Numbered from the stretch's first letter, positions 17,660 to 26,508 are shown. The stretch: 64,000 bases of DNA from Ruegeria lacuscaerulensis (GCF_013031245.1 NZ_WPZL01000009.1:1-64000), one strand, 5' to 3'. Notes: a model not told the origin generated them from the sequence alone. Translations and numbers: made by a program.

Positions 17660-18969
17660 CGGCCGTGGTTTTTGTGGGACCTACCCTTACACCCGACGCG
17701 GTTTCCGAATGTTTGGATGCGACGGTCCTCCCTCCCGTGCGGCAAGGCGACGTTTATCGTGCCGTACGGGAAAACCCGTCAACGATCGGGATCATTGACG
17801 GGTTTTTCGAAGGTGTTCCTTCGGTCTGGCATAAGGAAATTCTGTGGGCGATGGAGCAAGGCATACCGGTCTACGGCAGCGCCAGCATGGGGGCGTTGCG
17901 GGCTGCTGAACTGGCCAGCTTCGGGATGATCGGTGTGGGGCAGATCTTCGAGGACTACCTCAGCGGCACTCTTCAAGATGACGATGAGGTCGCTGTTCTG
18001 CATAGCCCTGCTGAATTGGGGTTCAAGGCGCTCAGTGAACCGATGGTGTCGATCCGCGCGACTGTGGACCGAGCACAATCTTCGGGAATTCTGCCGGCTG
18101 AAGCTGCTGAAGATGTATTGGGCCGCGCTAAGGCGATGCATTATAGTCACCGCGTGTGGCCTAGAATAACCGACCCGATGAAAGACCATCCCGGTATCGC
18201 GGAGTTTGTGAAATGGCTGCCCGAGGGCCGAGTTGACGCCAAGGCTCAGGATGCAAGGGCCATGCTGACGCGAATGTCCGAACATCTGGCCGGGCACCCC
18301 CTGCCCCCTTCAGAACCTGTGCGAACGGAAAGAACGCTGATGTGGAAAGGGTTGCGCACGCGTGTCGACGCGGACGATCTGACAGCTGATCGCGCGGTGG
18401 TTGACGAAGTACGCCTGGACCCAAAGTTGTTTTCACGGTTACGAGACCGCGCGGTTCTGGCTCTGCTATCAAGAGAGGACGCCTCGAAACAGAATCTGGA
18501 GCCCGATCGTGACGCTCTGGTAAAGCAAATGGCAGACCACAGAGCCAAAGCGGGCCTTTCTCGTCGTGTTGATCTAATGTCCTGGCTTGAAGCCAATGAT
18601 CTGAGCCCTGAAGGCTATGAAGCGATGTTGGCCGATGCAGCGAGGATCGAAGCCGCAACAACTTCACGTGCGGGAACGCTCGACGCTCTGATGCTGTCAG
18701 AATTGCGCCGATCGGATCAATATACGGAATTACGCAACCGCGCCGCCAGTAAAGCGCAATATGGCGCTTCAGGGGGAGAGGCCGGTGCAGATCGCCTGCG
18801 CCTGTTGATATGGTATTTTGAAACACGTCTTGACCAGGAGGTGCCGGATGATCTTGAATCCTACGCAGTTTCGCTTGGTCTGCCTGACCGCGACGCGTTT
18901 TATGATTTGATAGAAGCTGAGTTTTTGTTTTGCCATAGGGATACCGACCCCGAAGACGCCACCGCTTAG
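17656..18969 (+). CDS. tfuA: TfuA-like protein with long C-terminal extension
   Basis: This 437-residue protein has the TfuA core in its N-terminal 200 residues. It begins VVFVGPTLTPDAV, then PPVRQGDVYRA, IGIIDGFFEG and the hallmark YGSASMGALRAAEL near residue 80. TfuA partners assist YcaO enzymes in thioamide formation, perhaps by delivering sulfur or activating the YcaO. The C-terminal half (about residues 210-437) is helix-rich and charged, and I do not recognise it. It makes this protein much longer than the minimal TfuA of archaea. It is translationally coupled to the YcaO gene, and the following protease gene starts 44 bases after its stop. Confidence 0.88.
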   Translation: MTAVVFVGPTLTPDAVSECLDATVLPPVRQGDVYRAVRENPSTIGIIDGFFEGVPSVWHKEILWAMEQGIPVYGSASMGALRAAELASFGMIGVGQIFEDYLSGTLQDDDEVAVLHSPAELGFKALSEPMVSIRATVDRAQSSGILPAEAAEDVLGRAKAMHYSHRVWPRITDPMKDHPGIAEFVKWLPEGRVDAKAQDARAMLTRMSEHLAGHPLPPSEPVRTERTLMWKGLRTRVDADDLTADRAVVDEVRLDPKLFSRLRDRAVLALLSREDASKQNLEPDRDALVKQMADHRAKAGLSRRVDLMSWLEANDLSPEGYEAMLADAARIEAATTSRAGTLDALMLSELRRSDQYTELRNRAASKAQYGASGGEAGADRLRLLIWYFETRLDQEVPDDLESYAVSLGLPDRDAFYDLIEAEFLFCHRDTDPEDATA

Positions 18970-19012
18970 ATAGTTGGCGGACAACACCGGGGCACGTCAC
19001 GGGAGGGCGATT

Positions 19013-20308
19013 ATGAACTTACCCGAACACACCGAAGACGAAGAACCCGGGACCAGGTTCCTGCTATTTCCGCAATCGCCTTTTCTGGAACCGGATGCAC
19101 AACTGGAACTGGTTGAGGTATCAGCGCCTCAAGGCAGCATCGGGCCTGGGCCGTCGGGGCCGCGCATGTACACGGTCAACCCGGTGGGTAAGACGACACC
19201 CTATGGCGCGATCGTCCCGGGGCCAGACGGACCCGGTATGTATCTGCCTCCATGGGACGGGTATATTCAGCCGCCAGCCATGCCCGATGAATTCGGCAAT
19301 TTTATTCATATCGCCCCGTCGGATCCGGCCTTTGAGGCCGCCCACCTATTTGGGTCCGCACATTTCACCATGGATGTCTGGCAAGGCTATTTCGACAGGC
19401 CAATTCCCTGGCATTTCGCCCGCGATTTCGACCGTCTGGAACTGTCGCTGCTACCCAGTCTCGACAATGCGCATATAGGTTGGGGATTTCTGGAAACCGG
19501 CGGCACCCACGAACACGGGGACGAATATCGCCCCTACAGCCTGAATTTCGACGTGGTCGCACATGAAATCGGGCATGCCATCATCTACAGCGTGATCGGC
19601 ATGCCGTCTGACGGAGATGCCTCGGGAGAGTATTACGGGTTTCATGAATCCGCTGCCGACATGGTGGCGCTGCTGGCCTCGCTGCATTTTGGGTCGGTCG
19701 TCGAAACGCTTCTCGAAAACACCCGGGGCAATCTGTATACTTTCAACCGCCTGAGCCGTTTTGCCGAACTGTCGGAGAATGCGCAGATACGGATTGCGGC
19801 CAACAACCGGTCCCTGTCGGAATTTGCCGCGGGATGGTCCAGTGAACACGCCTTGTCAGAACCTTTGACCGGGGCAATGTTCGATATTTTCGTGGATATC
19901 TATCACGAGCGGTTGCTGTTGCACGGTCTGATCTCGGCTGAGGACGAAGACCTGTCGGATCAGCTGGAAGGGTCACCGCAATACAGCGAAGCGATGCAGG
20001 GAATTTTTGATGCACGTTACGCGCAAAATCCTGAAGGTTTCCGCATCTCCCTGCTTGAGGCGCGCGACTATCTGGGCACATATCTGGCTGACGCGTGGGA
20101 GCGGCTGGATGCGGATATGCTCAGCTATTTCGGAGTGGAAAAGGCCCTGCTGGCTGTTGATCAGGAGATCACCGGAGGCGCATTTCGCCGCATTATCGAA
20201 GGCAATTTCCGCATGCGTGATATCGGTCTGGCAACCGCTGGGCCACGCCTGCCTGACCCTGAGGAAGACTCTCATTCAAACTCGGTCCGTACGCAGGTTC
20301 CTGGCTAA
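19013..20308 (+). CDS. Zinc metalloprotease (HEIGH gluzincin-like) of the YcaO cluster
   Basis: This 431-residue protein shows a zinc-protease active site. HEIGH is at residues 184-188, and a downstream HESAAD places a glutamate (E212) as the likely third ligand, the gluzincin pattern of thermolysin-like peptidases. SEPLTGAMFDIFVDIY further on resembles the substrate-pocket region of such enzymes. The first 90 residues are proline/glycine-rich with a loose repeat (GPGPSGPRMY, then PGPDGPGMY). There is no signal peptide. The ATG at 19013 is chosen because GGGAGGG precedes it, although the frame opens upstream. Position after tfuA suggests a maturation protease, for example for the repeat-tailed protein next door. 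That is inference. Confidence 0.82.
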   Translation: MNLPEHTEDEEPGTRFLLFPQSPFLEPDAQLELVEVSAPQGSIGPGPSGPRMYTVNPVGKTTPYGAIVPGPDGPGMYLPPWDGYIQPPAMPDEFGNFIHIAPSDPAFEAAHLFGSAHFTMDVWQGYFDRPIPWHFARDFDRLELSLLPSLDNAHIGWGFLETGGTHEHGDEYRPYSLNFDVVAHEIGHAIIYSVIGMPSDGDASGEYYGFHESAADMVALLASLHFGSVVETLLENTRGNLYTFNRLSRFAELSENAQIRIAANNRSLSEFAAGWSSEHALSEPLTGAMFDIFVDIYHERLLLHGLISAEDEDLSDQLEGSPQYSEAMQGIFDARYAQNPEGFRISLLEARDYLGTYLADAWERLDADMLSYFGVEKALLAVDQEITGGAFRRIIEGNFRMRDIGLATAGPRLPDPEEDSHSNSVRTQVPG

Positions 20309-20312
20309 CGCC

Positions 20313-20340
20313 TAAAACCCTTTATTTTTAAGCGGTTTTA
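20313..20340 (+). terminator. Weak hairpin after protease gene
   Basis: TAAAACC (20313-20319) can pair with GGTTTTA (20334-20340) around a 14-base loop that includes TTTATTTTTA. The stem is short and no T-run follows. It may give partial termination, which would leave the repeat-tailed gene under its own promoter in the 148-base gap. Confidence 0.3.
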
Positions 20341-20456
20341 TGGCATGCAATCTGGGGGTGATTATTGGAAACATTTTGGCTTGCAATTGTTCGAGCCACA
20401 AAGAGGGGGAGATGAGGTCTCTGACTCCGTCAATCCCGTAGTTGGGAGAGAGTGAT

Positions 20457-21353
20457 ATGTCTGAGTCCTTGCTCAATTTTTCCGAAGTGTTGTTGTTTGG
20501 CCGTCTTCTTCATGACTTGAAAATAAGAAAGTCCAAGGCGAACCCTGATGAAACAGTTCGTCTTGCGACAAAAGCGAAAGTCCCGCTTGATACGAACCAG
20601 GTTGTGAAAACTGACTTGATTGACGGTGAAGAAGTCGTGGATACAAACGACGTTCTGGTTATGGGGTATGGCCCCAAAAAAAGCGGAATTTACAAGGTTG
20701 AAGTGCAGGCCGATCCAACCAAGTACAAACTTATCAATCGCACCACAGTGGCAGAAGGCAGCATCGTTGAAGTTGAAGAGGGTAATAAATTCGAGGATAC
20801 CTTCTGGGAGCAAACCGAGGATATTTCTGGTGGGGGTGTAGACAAACAGCGATTTAAGTTCCGCAAAAATCTGACTGAACAACTTGGCGACAATGCGCAG
20901 CTAAAAAAACAGTATGGTGCCAACCCTCGTCTGGCTCGCATTTATGGTTTTGCCTATGAGGGGACGTATTACGATTTGCCCGAACCAACAGTTTTTCTGG
21001 TTCACGGCAAAGGTGAGAGCGCAACCGATAGGAACAATCCTGGAAAACTAGCGTCGCGAGCCCCTAACGATCCTTCACTCAGTGGTGTTGCCGCAGCAGA
21101 TTATCAGATCGCCAACGATATCCGTGTTTGGAATTACGACAAAGCTGACTATACAATCCGAATGGACGTCACCACCGGTATGTTCGAACAAGTTCTGCTC
21201 GACATCTATTTTGGTTTCGACAGCCCGGCCATCAGCGGAGCGAAGGTATCGGGTGCCAAAGTCAGCGGCGCGAAGGTCTCGGGCGCTAAAGTGAGCGGCG
21301 CCAAGGTCAGCGGCGCCAAAGTCAGCGGTGCAAAAGCACGCGGTGGTGATTGA
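20457..21353 (+). CDS. Repeat-tailed protein, candidate substrate of the YcaO-TfuA system
   Basis: This 298-residue protein has no recognised domain in its first 259 residues and no signal peptide. Its C-terminus (residues 260-298) is seven tandem five-residue units, six SGAKV and a final SGAKA, then RGGD. The codons for the same residues differ between units (AGC/TCG, GGA/GGC/GGT, four Ala codons, AAG/AAA), so the repeat is kept at protein level. The ATG at 20457 follows GGGAGAG. A frame-opening TTG lies 15 bases upstream. The gene ends the YcaO-TfuA-protease cluster, before a strong terminator. A leader-plus-repeated-core precursor is one reading. The A-K-V-S-G register also resembles pentapeptide-repeat proteins, with Lys replacing Asp/Asn. 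Confidence 0.8.
   Translation: MSESLLNFSEVLLFGRLLHDLKIRKSKANPDETVRLATKAKVPLDTNQVVKTDLIDGEEVVDTNDVLVMGYGPKKSGIYKVEVQADPTKYKLINRTTVAEGSIVEVEEGNKFEDTFWEQTEDISGGGVDKQRFKFRKNLTEQLGDNAQLKKQYGANPRLARIYGFAYEGTYYDLPEPTVFLVHGKGESATDRNNPGKLASRAPNDPSLSGVAAADYQIANDIRVWNYDKADYTIRMDVTTGMFEQVLLDIYFGFDSPAISGAKVSGAKVSGAKVSGAKVSGAKVSGAKVSGAKARGGD
21234..21338 (+). repeat. Seven coding 15-bp units for SGAK(V/A)
   Basis: Seven consecutive 15-base units encode SGAKV six times and SGAKA once. The units agree in protein but vary at many third positions and in the Ser codon family. This argues against recent slippage and for long-standing selection on the peptide. Confidence 0.97.
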
Positions 21354-21371
21354 TTTCGAGCCTTAAGCCAT

Positions 21372-21404
21372 GAAAAAGGGCGCGCCGGAAACGCGCCCTT
21401 TTTC
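21372..21404. terminator. Strong bidirectional intrinsic terminator
   Basis: GAAAAAGGGCGCG (21372-21384) pairs perfectly with CGCGCCCTTTTTC (21392-21404), a 13-bp stem with a GC-rich core and a T-run on either strand. It lies between the repeat-tailed gene (plus) and the convergent cyclase gene (minus, stop at 21413) and would end transcription from both sides. Confidence 0.92.
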
Positions 21405-21412
21405 GTGATCAA

Positions 21413-23209
21413 TCAGAACCCGGCCTTTTTCAACCCTTCGACGAAATGCTGGGTATCTTCTTCCAGTCGGTCTGGCTGGACCGTTGCCCACCGCGCCAGC
21501 GAAAAATTAGGATGAGCCGCGCGGTGCTTGTCCGTAATCTGGCGCGCCATATCTGTTTGCCCCAACTGAGCGTAACTTGCCGCCAGCATACGTTGCCCCT
21601 CGGTCGGGTTGTTCATTTTATTAACGGTTTCAATGACGTCGTCATAACGTCTGAGGTTGTAATAAGCGCCGCCCAGGTGCCACAGATATTGGTCCGGGAA
21701 ATAGGGGTTCAGTCGCATCGCTTGTTGGATATGAGTGATTGCGGTTTCGTTGTCACCATAATGGGCGAGTGCATCGGCATAATCCGAATGCATGTCCGCG
21801 TCATTTGGATTCAGTGCCAATGCGCGCTGATACGATTGAATCGCGGCGTCATGTTCTTTTCTATACAGGTGCACATACCCTAATTCGCCGAACCCGCGCG
21901 CGTCCGTCGGGTCGAGTTCAATAGAGCGCTGTGCCAGATTCAATGCTTTATCCAGAGCTGAAGCAGGGTCTTCGGCCCAGGAGTACCGCCAGTCAATGTT
22001 CAAAGTCCGGGATAACGCTGCTGCGGCACGGGCATAGCCCCCGTCCCGCTCGAGCGCGGATTGGTAACAATCCTGCGCTTTCCTGTTGTCGTTACGGGTG
22101 TATTTGAAGATGTGGTACTGACCCTGAAGAACCGAGCCGTAGGCCTCAAGGTCGGACGGAACAGACTGAATCATACGCTGTTTTTCGTGCGACTCGATCA
22201 TAACCGCTGTTGCGGCCACAATACACTCGGTTACTTCATCAAGAATATCGAAGATGTCGTCGATCTTGCGATCAAACCTCTCGCCCCAGATGGTGCGCTC
22301 GGTGCTGGCGTCGATCAGTTCAACCGTAATCCGTATGCGACTGGTCGATCGGCGAACACTGCCCCGGGCGACGTAGCGTACGTTCAGCCTTTGCGCAGCC
22401 TCCTTCGGTGGCATCGCCTGAGTTTTGAAAAAAAAGGACGAATTCCGCGCTATGACAAACAGGTTTTTGAACTTGGACAAGTTCATGATGATGTCGTCGG
22501 TCAAGCCCTCGGCAATCCAGTTGTCCGACTCGTCCCCGCCTATGCTGCTGAAGGGCAGAATGGCCACTGACGGGGTGTCCGGGCGTTCCAGCAAGTCCCC
22601 AGGCATATCCGGTCGCATTGTTCCGGCCATTGTGGCACCCGCGACTTCGCTGCGGACGCAATAAGTCGAGATTGGCGAAACAATATTCTTTAGGTGTTTG
22701 GGCCCAAGGAATTCATACCCATACCGAAGTCGATTGCAGACTTGGTCGTAGACTGCGGAGCTGACATAAACCCGCTCAGGTTCGGCAATTTCCTGAAGTC
22801 TGGCAGCGATATTAACATTGTCGCCGTGAATGCCGCGGTCATCGATCAGGATTTCCCCCAAGTGAACGCCAGCACGGAACTTGATTCGCTGATCTTCCGC
22901 GCCGTTCTGGTTGTGCTCACTCGCGATCCGGTGAAGTTCCACCCCGAACTCCACCGCGCTTGTTGCTGTTTCAAATAGGGCCAATATGCCATCGCCCCGC
23001 ACTTCAACCACACGGCCATGGAAGCGCGCACAAGTTTCTTCCAGCTGATAAAGCAATGATTTCAGAGAGTTGTAAGTGTCCAGCTCGTTTTCACTCATCA
23101 ATCGGGAATAGCCCACGACATCTGCAAATAAGATTGCGCCTAGCTTCTGTGTCATTGTTGGATTTGAGCTGGAGGTGTTCACAGGCGTTACTCGATTAAG
23201 GGGCTGCAC
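21413..23209 (-). CDS. Class III adenylate/guanylate cyclase with TolB-like and TPR domains (second paralogue)
   Basis: This protein of up to 598 residues has the same three-part plan as the gene at 10832-12604. The cyclase domain carries ADVVGYSRL and EVRGDGILALF for metal binding, with GDNVNIAARL for catalysis. A TolB-like segment starts at PSVAILPFSSIGGDESDNW. C-terminal TPR units follow, for example DARGFGELGYVHLYRKEHDAAIQSY. The frame opens at a GTG (23209). An ATG at 23155 (MTQKLGAILFADVVGYSRL) fits the family start better, though neither has a good ribosome binding site. It converges on the YcaO cluster and is separated by a strong terminator, so it is not co-transcribed with it. Confidence 0.9.
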   Translation of the reverse strand: MQPLNRVTPVNTSSSNPTMTQKLGAILFADVVGYSRLMSENELDTYNSLKSLLYQLEETCARFHGRVVEVRGDGILALFETATSAVEFGVELHRIASEHNQNGAEDQRIKFRAGVHLGEILIDDRGIHGDNVNIAARLQEIAEPERVYVSSAVYDQVCNRLRYGYEFLGPKHLKNIVSPISTYCVRSEVAGATMAGTMRPDMPGDLLERPDTPSVAILPFSSIGGDESDNWIAEGLTDDIIMNLSKFKNLFVIARNSSFFFKTQAMPPKEAAQRLNVRYVARGSVRRSTSRIRITVELIDASTERTIWGERFDRKIDDIFDILDEVTECIVAATAVMIESHEKQRMIQSVPSDLEAYGSVLQGQYHIFKYTRNDNRKAQDCYQSALERDGGYARAAAALSRTLNIDWRYSWAEDPASALDKALNLAQRSIELDPTDARGFGELGYVHLYRKEHDAAIQSYQRALALNPNDADMHSDYADALAHYGDNETAITHIQQAMRLNPYFPDQYLWHLGGAYYNLRRYDDVIETVNKMNNPTEGQRMLAASYAQLGQTDMARQITDKHRAAHPNFSLARWATVQPDRLEEDTQHFVEGLKKAGF

Positions 23210-23273
23210 TCGAACCCGGTTATTATTCTATAGCAAAAAATGCATTTGTAATCTGGAAGCAATTGAGAGGCCG

Positions 23274-23936
23274 TCATTCAAGCCTGTCGTTTTGTGGTGG
23301 CCAAGACCAGATTGCGGATTTGCTTGAACCGAACGTGACGATCGTATTCGGGCAGAGTTCATTCGCCAGGCTTAGTCTCCGAGCCATCCAATCTTCTCTA
23401 AGTACACCGACCACAAGCATGTCGTGATACTGCCCGTCTGCGTACCACGCTTGTCGCATCGTTCCTTCGACCTGGCAGCCAATTCTTGCGACAAGATCGC
23501 GGCTGATGTGATTGTCAGAGCGGTAGTAGGACGTCAACCTGTTCAAACCAAGCTGGCGAAAGGCAAAGTCGACAACCAACGCCGTCGCTCTGATTGCTAG
23601 GCCTAGTCGCCGGGCCGATTTCTCCACGAACATGGCAATAACAGCGTCTCGGTTAACAGGAGAAATAGCTTCGAGGCCGGCCAAACCCAGAACTTGCCCG
23701 CTGTCGGATTCAATGACAAACCAACATTTACACTTGCTTCCGGACGGGCTGAAAGCATCGCTCCAGACATCTTCGGTTTGGGCAAGGTTGAATGGTATTC
23801 GGGACGTCCGGTCAAATCGGGCGAGGTCCTCAATGTCCTGAAACCAGGGCGTGACAACTTCCAGATCGGCCTTCTCCATGGGGCGCAGCCTAAAAACGCT
23901 GTTGGGTTTGTCGGGCAATGCAAGAACTACCTTCAA
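23274..23936 (-). CDS. GNAT-family N-acetyltransferase
   Basis: This 220-residue protein has the RimJ/RimL-like GNAT layout. An N-terminal strand (VFRLRPMEKADLEVVTPWF) is followed by a middle sheet (CWFVIESDSGQVLGLAGLEAIS). The acetyl-CoA region is around RRLGLAIRATALVVDFAF, and the late strand is LNRLTSYYRSDNHISRDLVARIG. The pyrophosphate loop lacks the classical QxxGxG/A in clear form. The acceptor (protein N-terminus, amino acid or antibiotic) cannot be told. It lies alone between the second cyclase gene and the decayed sugar cluster. Confidence 0.8.
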   Translation of the reverse strand: MKVVLALPDKPNSVFRLRPMEKADLEVVTPWFQDIEDLARFDRTSRIPFNLAQTEDVWSDAFSPSGSKCKCWFVIESDSGQVLGLAGLEAISPVNRDAVIAMFVEKSARRLGLAIRATALVVDFAFRQLGLNRLTSYYRSDNHISRDLVARIGCQVEGTMRQAWYADGQYHDMLVVGVLREDWMARRLSLANELCPNTIVTFGSSKSAIWSWPPQNDRLE

Positions 23937-23966
23937 TCAATGACAAAAATTATCTGTTGGACAGTA

Positions 23967-24557
23967 TCATAAAAACGTCAAAATTACGAAACGAGAAAAA
24001 CCAGGCATTGCGGTGGGATTCCGCAGGTGCTTTGTCTTCGACTGGAAGGGCCGGTCAGTCCCAAAATGGTTAAGTCTTAATCCATGAAGAACCGCCGGGA
24101 TTTTCCGATCATCCATATTTGGCGCATCGTGGTAGTAGCTGGTGTCGATCAGTACCGCGGTGCCTTTGCCCTTCATTGCGGCAACGGCGGCTTTTACCGT
24201 TTCATAACCAATCATGACCATGCCTTCAGTGCCCAGTTCCTGCGCGCCTTTCGCAGCACCTATAGCTGAGCAGTCATTGGTGCTGAAAATACCACTCAGA
24301 CCAGGTTTGGTCGTCAGGAACGCTTTGGTCGCTCCGGTTGACTTCAATCAGTCACCCTGACCGTACTTAACGGTAACGACTTCTATGTTCGGGTGTTTTT
24401 CCGCCATACTATTTACGAAACCATCGCGGCGGTCGATGCTGCCGATGATGATGATCAGTGTTGCCGCAACAGCCAGCAGCCCGTTGACCGAAGCCGCTCG
24501 CCAGGGCATCAGACGGTTAACGGCCAATAGCTTTTGATAGGTGCCGTTTTCCGACAA
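23967..24557 (-). pseudogene. Sugar ABC transporter permease/binding-protein remnant
   Basis: The minus-strand frame joins the first membrane segment of a ribose-type permease (PWRAASVNGLLAVAAT) to the body of a periplasmic sugar-binding protein. That part runs DRRDGFVNSMAEKHPNIEVV, then GLSGIFSTNDCSAIGAAKGAQ and VMIGYETVKAAVAAMKGKG. A single in-frame TGA (24348-24350) interrupts it where the family usually carries a residue such as tryptophan, and the C-terminus is lost. Most of the permease and the first half of the binding protein have been deleted. It is the 3' end of a decayed RbsABC-like operon. Confidence 0.78.
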
Positions 24558-24599
24558 ACCCCGCGTTAGGTATTTACTTGTCGATTTTCAATGCGGAGA

Positions 24600-24966
24600 C
24601 CATTGTGCTGTCACTACAACCTGCACCGCCGCATTGCGTTAAGTGGCCAGATGCATGGTGTCTGCCTTGGTGGTATCTTTACCGCCGGGCGGCCGATCCC
24701 CACACATTACGGCGATGTTGTCCCGCTTAATTACGCTTGTAGCCCGGCCGAACGCTTGCGGTCTACGGGCAAACAGCCAACCCCGGAGCGCACGGCGCCC
24801 CTGCGGGATTTGATTGTTACAGTCTTGCCGTGCTCAAGGATTTGGCCGCCGTCTTTTTCGTCAGTCTGCACCCATCAATCCGGCAAGTACGAGAACTTCA
24901 CCCTTCTGAACCGAAAAGCCGGCATCTTGGATGGCCTTTCCCCGGTTCAGATCATCCATTTGGCTC
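24600..24966 (-). pseudogene. Sugar ABC transporter ATP-binding protein remnant (RbsA-like)
   Basis: On the minus strand, MDDLNRGKAIQDAGFSVQKG followed by EVLVLAGLMGAD corresponds to the start of the second ATPase domain of RbsA/MglA-type proteins. A stop and frame change follow. Then GGQILEHGKTV and VRSGVGCLPVDRKRSAG match the later GYVPEDRK segment of the same domain, with the Walker A residues deleted in between. Further sequence is unrecognisable. It belongs with the adjacent binding-protein and permease relic. Confidence 0.72.
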
Positions 24967-24989
24967 TCTCCCTTCGGGTCGTGCGCGCG

Positions 24990-26508
24990 TTACATCGCTG
25001 CACCAACTTGCCAGGGGACGAATTCAACTCCTCCAAAGCCAAGCTCCTCGCTATTGGTTTTATCCGCTGACGCCACGCGGCTCAGAATCTCGAACAGTTC
25101 TTCGCTTTTGTCCTCGGTGCTGACCCCGTCGGTGATGATGTCGCCACAGTTCAGGTCCATGTCCTCGGCCATGCGAGCGTACATCTCCGAGTTAGTGGCC
25201 AACTTGATGCAAGGCGTGGGCTGATAGCCCGAGACCGATCCCCGCCCTGTCGTAAACACGATCAGGTTCGCGCCAGAGTCCACCTGCCCCGTGAACGAGC
25301 ATGGATCGAAACCAGGACTATCCATGAAGACAAAGCCCTTATTGTCGATCCTCTCGCCGTACTTGTAGACGTCGCACAGCGGGGCGGTGCCACCCTTGGC
25401 GACCGCACCCAGAGATTTTTCCAGGATGGTCGTCAACCCGCCGCGTCTGTTTCCGGAGCTGGGGTTGTTGTCCATCTCGCCGCCGTTGCGCTCGGCGTAG
25501 TCCTCCCACCAGTGAATGCGGTCGCTAAGTTTTTGCCCAATTGCGGGGGTTTTCGCGCGGCGTGTCAAAAGGTGCTCAGCCCCGTAAACCTCAGAGGTTT
25601 CCGACAGGATTGTCATGCCACCAAGGCGAACCAAAAGGTCCGATGCATACCCCAGAGCCGGGTTGGCAGTCATCCCGAATACCCGTCCGATCCGCCGCAC
25701 AGCATCCCGACTGTAATCGCGCTGACCGGAGCCGGTTCCCGAGTGGCCTGATTGGCCAGTTCCGCGATGCTGCACAGTTCTTCCAAACCGCGTTGGACGG
25801 TCCGTCGTGTTCCCTCCTCGTTTTGAATAGTCACATAGCGCAGCGCACCATCTTGTCTGATTGGACGGCCGCCAATCAGATCAGCAAAGTGCCCGGGAAA
25901 TTCGGGTGTTGCGCATATCCGGCCAAAGTTCGGAACAGGGTCGCGTAACCTTCGTCCTTGCCTGACATGCCGCAGCCGGTCCCATGTACAATCGAGACCA
26001 CTCCATCGACATTGAAGTAATCTTCCAGGAGACCAGACTTCCCGGCCGCTTCCGCAATAAAACGCGCCACCGACCCCGAACAATTCACCCTTGTCAGAAT
26101 GCCGATATAGTTTCGCGTCCCAACCTTGCCGTCGGCGCGATGAAAGCCCTGAAAGGTGCGTCCTTCTGCGATTTCTGGCATGAGTGAGTTGGTACTGGCG
26201 TGGTCGTAATCCTGTTGATGCGCACCCATGCCAAGGTTTTGCACATGAACGTGCTCTCCGGGGGCGATGTCAGCTTTCGCCTGCCCGATGATCTGACCGT
26301 ATCGAATGACGTTTTCACCTTCCGCAATCGTAACAGAGGCGATATTGTGGCCGCGCGAAATCGAATTTGCCGGTGGAGCAGACACGTCGAACGGCTGTTC
26401 TCCGGCCTGCCGATCACGCAGCGCAATTACAACATTGTCATCGGGGTTCAATCTGGCCGTGTCGCGAGTTGCTACCTCAGACGCCTTAATTTTATGATCT
26501 GTTTGCAT
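24990..26508 (-). pseudogene. UxaA-family sugar-acid dehydratase, frameshifted
   Basis: The gene is almost full length (about 505 codons) but needs three frames. Part one (26508 to about 25880) has the SAF domain and the dehydratase start (ADGKVGTRNYIGILTRVNCS, HGTGCGMSGKDEGY). Part two (to about 25670) has EEGTRRTVQRGLEELCSIAE and LCGGSDGYSG. Part three holds MTANPALGYASDLLVRLGG to FEILSRVASA at the C-terminus. The ATG at 26508 has GAGGGAG in front. UxaA members dehydrate altronate, galactarate or related aldonates. Here the partners suggest an L-fuconate- or pentonate-type substrate. The frameshifts make it inactive unless they are sequencing errors. Confidence 0.85.

Noticed and set aside
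21234..21338. Repeat tract as a CRISPR-like or minisatellite DNA repeat
   Set aside because: Units are in frame, directly adjacent without spacers and differ at many third positions. The regularity is in the protein, not the DNA.
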